DNA of 9,564 nucleotides, from positions 1-9,564 of the forward strand of contig CALXTH010000013.1 in assembly GCA_944391365.1 (NCBI GenBank). Reading direction: 5' to 3'. Shown here piece by piece: positions 6,276 through 9,564 of the stretch. Each line of letters begins with the position of its first letter. Position 1 is the stretch's first letter. The stretch is from an uncultured Alphaproteobacteria bacterium. Its GTDB lineage: Bacteria; Pseudomonadota; Alphaproteobacteria; RF32; CAG-239. Below the pieces are notes generated by a model. It was not told where the DNA came from, did no database searches, and saw nothing but the letters and a program-made list of their open reading frames with translations. The position numbers and the translations under genes were made by a program.

Positions 6276-6529
6276 ATAAGTTGCCGCAAGCTGGCGGCGG
6301 GGAGTCCCCGCGGGCGCGACCTGAGGCAGGTCGATCCCATCGGTTAGCGGTTGAGAGATTGGGTCATGAAGGCGCGCAAACGGACGCCGTTTGATCCGAT
6401 CGTTTTGCTATTGGTTGATTGGGGCAAAGAAGGTGCGATGCTCAGATAGAGTTGGCGGAGAGAAGTTTAGGGATTCCTCCCTAGAAGATTTAGGGGCGGA
6501 CAGGTGGGGTGTGATTTGTTTGAGTTCAA
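6276..6529. other. Gene-free stretch with small hairpins and GC-rich segments
   Basis: No convincing coding region is visible on either strand. The first 60 bases are more GC-rich than the surroundings and contain CCGC/GCGG and GGGG/CCCC pairs and the perfect hairpin CGACCTG-AGG-CAGGTCG (6317-6333). The tandem repeat at 6333-6437 follows, then TAGGGA-TTCC-TCCCTA (6468-6483). It may be part of a dispersed intergenic repeat or an unrecognised small RNA; with only one copy in view I cannot decide. Confidence 0.5.
6333..6437 (+). repeat. Imperfect tandem duplication, 60-bp period
   Basis: Two related units start with GATCC at 6333 and 6393. They align without gaps over about 31 bases (GATCCCATCGGTTAGC against GATCCGATCGTTTTGC, then a shared ATTGGG) and continue with one 1-nt gap through GAAGGCGCG and GAAGGTGCG. 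About three quarters of the 44 bases agree. The bases between the units (6377-6392) are not repeated within the window. Confidence 0.55.
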
Positions 6530-6779
6530 CAATTTTTCATACCCTCCCTGTCCTCTAGCTGCGCTGATGCTTGCGTCGGTCACTCGGTTGTAACGCCTGC
6601 TTTAGTCGCTGACACTCCTTTGCAGGCTAACAAACCTTCGCCTGTCGGCGAAAAACAATCCACCGGATTGTTTTTCTACTCCAGCCCTATACAACAGGGA
6701 GGGAGAATAAGGATGATTTTTTTGAATCATACTCATCCTGTCCTTCCCTACTAAGGGAAGGAACGCTGTTGAAAAATTG
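6530..6779. repeat. 250-bp element built of nested inverted repeats
   Basis: The ends are a 10-bp inverted repeat: CAATTTTTCA (6530-6539) and TGAAAAATTG (6770-6779). Inside, CCCTCCCTGT (6542-6551) pairs with ACAGGGAGGG (6694-6703). GCCTGC (6595-6600) pairs with GCAGGC (6622-6627), and TTCGCC-TGTC-GGCGAA lies at 6637-6652. A perfect 11-bp hairpin, AAAAACAATCC/GGATTGTTTTT, spans 6651-6675. GGATGA/TCATCC lies at 6711-6738, and TCCTTCCCT-ACTA-AGGGAAGGA at 6741-6762. A minus-strand open frame of 89 codons crosses it, but its start lacks an SD and its sequence is dictated by the inverted repeats, so I do not call it a gene. The design suggests a MITE-like or dispersed intergenic repeat. No target-site duplication is obvious. 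Confidence 0.6.
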
Positions 6780-6820
6780 GGGTTTGAAGTGCACTGCGTG
6801 TAGATTGTGCCGCCACAGAG

Positions 6821-6851
6821 AAAAGGCTCTGGAGGTATCCTGAGCCTTTTT
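6821..6851 (+). terminator. Orphan intrinsic terminator with nested stem
   Basis: AAAAGGCTC (6821-6829) and GAGCCTTTT (6842-6850) form a perfect 9-bp stem. After a T/T mismatch it is extended by GGA-GGTA-TCC, and TTTTT follows on the plus strand. No gene ends within 500 bp upstream, so it implies a transcript across the gene-free region, or serves as an insulator before the promoter at 6897. Confidence 0.75.
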
Positions 6852-6896
6852 GTCAGGTTGAAAATTTTCATTTCGTGATTATCTCCTATTTGTATA

Positions 6897-6925
6897 TTGA
6901 TTTTTAAGGTTTGTTATGTTAGAAT
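6897..6925 (+). promoter_or_regulatory. Promoter of the structured leader / secreted protein
   Basis: TTGATT (6897-6902), a 17-nt spacer and TAGAAT (6920-6925) predict a start near 6932, about 230 nt before the ATG at 7164. A perfect 12-bp palindrome, TGAAAATTTTCA (6859-6870), lies just upstream of the -35 box and could bind an additional regulator. Confidence 0.65.
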
Positions 6926-6934
6926 GATTCTAAC
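6918..6934. promoter_or_regulatory. Perfect 8-1-8 palindromic operator over the -10 and start site
   Basis: GTTAGAAT-G-ATTCTAAC is a perfect 17-bp palindrome covering the -10 hexamer and the predicted start. Its core TTAGAA-N3-TTCTAA matches the inner part of the alphaproteobacterial Irr iron-control element (TTTAGAA-N3-TTCTAAA), and TTAGAAT-N-ATTCTAA has the 7-1-7 form of Fur-superfamily boxes. Its position predicts repression by occlusion. Which regulator binds is inference. Confidence 0.65.
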
Positions 6935-7163
6935 TGGTAAATTTCTATCAGCCAGGGTTTTGCGACCCTTCCGAAAGAGTCGTTTTGGCATAACGACTTA
7001 AAATAATATGCTGGCATTTGTGTATTTGATATATGCGGGTGCCAGCTGAATATGGCTCAGCCGAATAAGCTGGGGCTGCTCTTTCGGCAGTTCGCAAACA
7101 CCCGCCCCTCGACACCTTTTTGGGGTGCGTTCTTTTAACCATTAAAAGAAAAAGGTGTGTGCT
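6932..7163 (+). ncRNA. Highly structured 5' leader, possible C4-type antisense RNA
   Basis: The leader contains many exact pairings. AGGGT/ACCCT closes a 6-nt loop (6954-6969). A 9-bp long-range helix joins CCGAAAGAG (6971-6979) and CTCTTTCGG (7079-7087). Inside it are AGTCGTT-TTGGCAT-AACGACT (6978-6998), GCTGGCA/TGCCAGC (7010-7016 with 7040-7046) and GCTGA/TCAGC just after. GCGGGTG (7035-7041) can alternatively pair with CACCCGC (7099-7105), which suggests switching. Downstream come the anti-SD hairpin and a 9-bp hairpin next to the SD. The overall layout, including the minus-strand frame it creates, resembles my memory of phage C4 antisense RNAs located before ant/icd-like genes, but I could not compare it with the Rfam model. 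Being structured is seen; identity as C4 is inference. Confidence 0.5.
7101..7158 (+). promoter_or_regulatory. Anti-Shine-Dalgarno element before the secreted-protein gene
   Basis: ACACCTTTTT (7112-7121) is the exact complement of AAAAAGGTGT (7149-7158), which contains the SD (AAGG, 8 nt before the ATG at 7164). The anti-SD lies in the 13-nt loop of a hairpin formed by CCCGCCCC (7101-7108) and GGGGTGCG (7122-7129), with one mismatch. A perfect 9-bp hairpin, TTCTTTTAA-CCA-TTAAAAGAA (7130-7150), lies between the two partners. SD masking would reduce translation unless another structure or factor releases it. Confidence 0.55.
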
Positions 7164-7904
7164 ATGATTAAATTTAAATACTTACTTATCGGGACAAGTC
7201 TGTCCTTTTTACCAACTTTGTCTTTTGCCCAGTGCGTAGAAACAACAAATTGTGAAACGTTGGGCTATACCGAAACCTCCTGCAATGGCGGAAAAGGAGT
7301 TAAATGCCCGTTCGGAAATAAATGGGCATGTTTGGGTGCGAATGAAGAAGAATGCAAACAAAAATTCTGTGATGAATATGGTTTTACATTAACATGTATG
7401 GGGACCGGCTACGCCGGTGGTGCAGGCTCTGCCTGTAACGGGAAATATGCTTCTTGTAATTATGCCAGCGGTTATGAGTGGAAAGATGGAAAATGCAAAA
7501 TGAGTGCGACTTATTCCGGTGCTTTAGGAGAACTATATTACTGCAACGGGAAAGTCGTTGGAGTTAAAGCTTCAGGGATGAATTTCTATGTTGCAATGCA
7601 GGATTTGGGAAAAAAAGACTGGGGCAGTGCAAACGATTTATGTTCGAATTACAATTTCTGTGCTAATTTGAAAGGAACATTGCCAACTACAGGTCAACTC
7701 CAGACAATGTATAAGAATCAATCCTTTTTAAACGGGTTACTCGTAACAAACGGAGGGACGGGTTTGTCTTACGAAAGATATTGGTCGTCCACTGTTTCCA
7801 GCGACACGTCCCACGCTATCGTGGATATGTCTAATGGCAGATATTATGATTGGGTCTCTGACGGCTACGATTATTATGTTCGTCCGGTGCTTGTAAATTA
7901 TTAA
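7164..7904 (+). CDS. Secreted Cys-rich protein with DUF1566/Lcl-like C-terminal domain
   Basis: The 246-aa product begins with a Sec signal peptide (MIKFKYLLIGTSLSFLPTLS, then FA before QC), with likely cleavage after Ala22. Residues 24-111 hold eleven Cys in two loosely repeated Gly/Asn-rich segments (TETSCNGGKGVKC and GAGSACNGKYASC), probably disulfide-bonded. Residues 125-246 resemble a DUF1566/Lcl C-terminal domain: GTLPTTGQLQTMY (171-183), RYWSST (205-210) and a terminal YYVRPVLVNY. That domain occurs in surface and adhesin-like proteins and often exists as divergent paralogs. The start at 7164 has AAGG 8 nt upstream; a GTG at 7155 in the same frame overlaps the SD and is less likely. 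Expression should depend on the operator at 6918-6934 and on the structured leader. Extracellular or surface location is inferred; binding target unknown. Confidence 0.85.
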   Translation: MIKFKYLLIGTSLSFLPTLSFAQCVETTNCETLGYTETSCNGGKGVKCPFGNKWACLGANEEECKQKFCDEYGFTLTCMGTGYAGGAGSACNGKYASCNYASGYEWKDGKCKMSATYSGALGELYYCNGKVVGVKASGMNFYVAMQDLGKKDWGSANDLCSNYNFCANLKGTLPTTGQLQTMYKNQSFLNGLLVTNGGTGLSYERYWSSTVSSDTSHAIVDMSNGRYYDWVSDGYDYYVRPVLVNY

Positions 7905-7911
7905 AGTTATC

Positions 7912-7935
7912 AAAGGCTCCCGGAGGGGAGCCTTT
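7912..7935. terminator. Bidirectional terminator between convergent genes
   Basis: AAAGGCTCCC (7912-7921) and GGGAGCCTTT (7926-7935) form a perfect 10-bp stem with a GGAG loop. The T tracts are short on both strands. It lies 7 nt after the plus-strand stop codon and 13 nt from the minus-strand stop codon. Confidence 0.75.
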
Positions 7936-7948
7936 AACCGGTTTGCCC

Positions 7949-8428
7949 TTAGAAACCCCGATATTCGTAACGGGGAAGTTTGATATAGTTGCAGCCTTTA
8001 TCATCCATTGTTGCACAGTCGGGGCCGACATAGCTCATCTCCATATCCAGGACATGATAAAAAATATAATCCTGTTTTTTCAGGCGGAGGTGCAGCGGGG
8101 TCATGCTGGTTTCAATCACAATTTGGTCAAAGGTGGTATCCGGAGTGACCGGGTTGGGGCTTTTGAGAAACGGCAGACAAAGATATTCACTGCTTCCTTC
8201 CGCCTGTGAGCAGGAGAGGGCGTGATTCAGATTGTCGGAAATGACTGTGAAGTATTCATGTTGAGAGCCTTCTTTGGTTTTGATTTTTTCAATTTTGATG
8301 TCTCCGCTGAAGATGTTTCCCTCTTGAGGTGCCGGGTTGTTCCAGGTGCGGTACAGGCTGCGGCTGGACAGCCAGGCGGCAATCAGCAGAATGAGCAAAA
8401 TTAAACAGGTCAGTAAAAATTTTTTCAT
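7949..8428 (-). CDS. Membrane-anchored protein of unknown function in the CHR operon
   Basis: The 159-aa product starts MKKFLLTCLILLILLIAAWL, a single N-terminal transmembrane anchor or uncleaved signal (residues 4-20), followed by a domain that should face the periplasm. There is no clear lipobox around Cys8. Four Cys in two pairs (C73/C84 and C138/C146) could form disulfides, consistent with an exported domain. I do not recognise the family. The start at 8428 has AGGAG (minus, 8440-8436) 7 nt upstream, overlapping the stop codon of the preceding CHR gene. An in-frame ATG at 8455 lies inside that gene and before this SD, so it is less likely. It is the last gene of the operon, and its linkage to CHR transporter halves may reflect shared expression only. 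A terminator at 7912-7935 ends the unit. Confidence 0.78.
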   Translation of the reverse strand: MKKFLLTCLILLILLIAAWLSSRSLYRTWNNPAPQEGNIFSGDIKIEKIKTKEGSQHEYFTVISDNLNHALSCSQAEGSSEYLCLPFLKSPNPVTPDTTFDQIVIETSMTPLHLRLKKQDYIFYHVLDMEMSYVGPDCATMDDKGCNYIKLPRYEYRGF

Positions 8429-8438
8429 TTTTTTTCTC

Positions 8439-8957
8439 CTAAAGTTTGAGGGCAATTCCCAGAACTGCGGCGATTATCATATAAAAGATCGGGCTTTTTT
8501 TATAAAAGCGGATGGCAATCAGAAAAACGGCAAATAAGGTCAGGCTTTGGGTGTCAGACAGCGAGATTTTGGCAATTTGCCAGCCGGCCATAAAAATCAG
8601 AGCCAGAACGGCCGGGTGGATGCCGGACAGGATATTTTGAACCTGCGGGTTGTCACTGAAATGGCGCAGGAGTTTTGAAACCAACATAATAACGATTACC
8701 GACGGAGTTACCAGTCCGAGGGTGGCAATGACGGCGCCGCTGATTCCGGCTGCTTTGTAGCCGGCAAAGGTTGCCATATTGACTCCCAGAGGGCCGGGGG
8801 TTGATTCGGATATGGCAATCATATTGGCGAGATCTTCGGTGGTGAACCACGGATAAGCTTCTGCCAGGTCAAACAAAAACGGAACCGTGACCAGACCGCC
8901 GCCAATGGCAAACAGGCCGATTTTGAAAAATTCGTAGAATAGCAGGATATAAATCAT
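8439..8957 (-). CDS. chrA: Chromate-transporter (CHR) family short protein, second half
   Basis: The 172-aa inner-membrane protein carries one CHR domain. Visible motifs are FFKIGLFAIGGG (10-21), TEDLANMIAISESTPGPLG (40-58) and VNMATFAGY (59-67), followed by hydrophobic segments at about 75-100, 115-130 and 138-172. Short-chain CHR proteins work as pairs, the two halves together equalling a long-chain ChrA; the family exports chromate in characterised members, but many homologs have unproven substrates. The frame is open to 9116, but the ATG at 8957 is chosen. It overlaps the TGA of the upstream CHR gene in an ATGA junction, has AGGAG (minus, 8971-8967) 9 nt upstream, and places the FFKIG motif at its usual distance from the N-terminus. 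Translational coupling is likely. Confidence 0.92.
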   Translation of the reverse strand: MIYILLFYEFFKIGLFAIGGGLVTVPFLFDLAEAYPWFTTEDLANMIAISESTPGPLGVNMATFAGYKAAGISGAVIATLGLVTPSVIVIMLVSKLLRHFSDNPQVQNILSGIHPAVLALIFMAGWQIAKISLSDTQSLTLFAVFLIAIRFYKKSPIFYMIIAAVLGIALKL

Positions 8958-9496
8958 GGGCGGCGACTCCTCAGCCGACCGGACAGCCAGCCGGTGAAAG
9001 CGGCAGCAATGACAATGATTATTGCCGAGGTTTGCAGAAAAATCAGTGCCAGTAATGCCACGGATAAAATGGTGTATCCGAGCCATAACGGGGTTGAGGA
9101 TAAGCTCTTTTTCCACATATCCGCCAGGGTATTTAAAATCAGGGCAACAACGGCAATGCGAATCCCGGCAAAGGCATGGGCCAGATATTCATTATGTATA
9201 TATTCTTCCAAAACGGAGGCAATTAACATGATGATGATCAGGGAGGGCAGGATAATTCCCAGTGTGGCGATGATGCCGCCGAGACGGCCGAAATGTCTGT
9301 ATCCGACAAAAGTGGCGACGTTTACGGCGATAATGCCCGGCGTGCACTGGCCAATTGAGTAGTAGTCCAAAAGTTCTTCATCCGAGGCCCAGCCCTGTTT
9401 ATTAACAACTTCATCGCGCAACAGGGGCAGCATGGCATAGCCGCCGCCAAAGGTAAACAGGCCGATTTTGAAAAATGTGAAAAATAAATTGAGCAA
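8954..9496 (-). CDS. chrA: Chromate-transporter (CHR) family short protein, first half
   Basis: The 180-aa inner-membrane protein is the upstream member of the CHR pair. Motifs are FFKIGLFTFGGGYAMLPLL (8-26), the helix WASDEELLDYYSIGQCTPG (36-54), VNVATFVGY (58-66) and four or so hydrophobic segments to the C-terminus, which ends in a basic GRLRSRRP. It starts at a TTG (minus, 9496): the frame has no ATG or GTG between this codon and the upstream stop, and AGAGGA (minus, 9513-9508) lies 11 nt before it. The usual distance of FFKIG from the N-terminus also supports this start. TTG initiation and the slightly long spacing suggest modest translation. Substrate in this organism is not shown by the sequence. 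Confidence 0.92.
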   Translation of the reverse strand: MLNLFFTFFKIGLFTFGGGYAMLPLLRDEVVNKQGWASDEELLDYYSIGQCTPGIIAVNVATFVGYRHFGRLGGIIATLGIILPSLIIIMLIASVLEEYIHNEYLAHAFAGIRIAVVALILNTLADMWKKSLSSTPLWLGYTILSVALLALIFLQTSAIIIVIAAAFTGWLSGRLRSRRP

Positions 9497-9536
9497 TTCC
9501 GATTTATTCCTCTGTTCTTCTTTATTTTATGCTGTT

Positions 9537-9564
9537 ATATTATTCCCTATATTTTCAGAGTCAA
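9537..9564 (-). promoter_or_regulatory. Promoter of the CHR operon
   Basis: On the minus strand, TTGACT (9564-9559), a 16-nt spacer and TAATAT (9542-9537) lie about 40 nt before the TTG start. The -35 box coincides with the window edge, so upstream operators are not visible. Confidence 0.6.

Noticed and set aside
6311..6360. Possible tRNA-like fold around the CGACCTG hairpin
   Set aside because: No acceptor stem, T-arm GGTTCGA motif or plausible anticodon arm can be assembled.
6602..6871. 89-codon minus-strand frame across the inverted-repeat element
   Set aside because: No SD, it crosses the terminator hairpin and the nested inverted repeats that determine its sequence, and nothing in it looks like a known domain.
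7155..7163. GTG start for the secreted protein
   Set aside because: It overlaps the SD (AAGG ends at 7155) and would have none of its own; the ATG at 7164 has ideal spacing and gives a clean signal peptide.
7912..7935. Hairpin after the secreted-protein gene as a retroelement-type cruciform
   Set aside because: Its location between convergent stop codons and its T-ended arms are fully explained by a bidirectional terminator, and no reverse transcriptase or template repeat is in view.
8958..9116. 53-codon N-terminal extension of the second CHR protein
   Set aside because: It lies entirely inside the upstream CHR gene and has no CHR-family features; the ATGA junction with AGGAG upstream is the better start.
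1..9564. CRISPR array, transposase or integrase genes
   Set aside because: No regularly spaced repeats and no recombinase motifs were found on either strand.

Overview
The window looks like a chromosomal segment of a mid-to-low-GC alphaproteobacterium, probably an uncultured host-associated (gut-type) lineage. The best lineage marker is the 80-aa GapR/DUF2312 protein at 5975-6217, a family largely confined to Alphaproteobacteria. The pyruvate kinase (alphaproteobacterial-looking motifs) and the secreted Cys-rich protein with a DUF1566/Lcl-like C-terminus (7164-7904) fit this, but no rRNA or other taxonomic marker is present. I see no tRNA, rRNA, CRISPR array or transposase.

Layout. (1) Left edge, minus strand: the N-terminus of an exported protein (1-83) with a strong divergent promoter. 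(2) 200-4330, plus strand: five genes, each with its own sigma70-like promoter and four of them with a clear intrinsic terminator: an orphan 544-aa protein, a Nudix hydrolase, an orphan 127-aa protein, a cold-shock protein and an orphan 254-aa protein. The three orphans share an unusual leader: a promoter about 35-40 nt upstream of the ATG and a U/A-rich 5' UTR without a Shine-Dalgarno (SD) sequence. (3) 4375-5805, minus strand: pyruvate kinase, whose terminator faces the preceding one. (4) 5918-6275: gapR with its own promoter, SD and terminator. (5) 6276-6896: about 600 bp with no convincing gene, holding a 60-bp-period imperfect tandem repeat, a 250-bp segment built from nested inverted repeats, and an orphan terminator hairpin. 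(6) 6897-7935: the most interesting locus. A promoter whose -10 is embedded in a perfect 17-bp palindrome (Fur-superfamily/Irr-like) drives a roughly 230-nt, highly structured 5' leader and then a secreted Cys-rich protein. The leader has a 9-bp long-range helix, several perfect hairpins and a 10-nt anti-SD sequence; it resembles phage C4-type antisense RNAs as I remember them. (7) 7949-9564, minus strand: a three-gene operon of two short-chain CHR (chromate-transporter family) halves overlapping by ATGA, followed by a membrane-anchored protein of unknown function, with a promoter at the right edge.

The candidate undescribed system is item 6: an exported adhesin-like or surface Cys-rich protein that appears controlled twice, at the DNA level by a palindromic operator over the -10/start site and at the RNA level by a structured leader able to mask its own ribosome-binding site. 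The adjacent inverted-repeat-rich DNA and antisense open frames that look like artefacts suggest the locus lies in a mobile or repeat-associated part of the genome. Everything about its function is inference from sequence.
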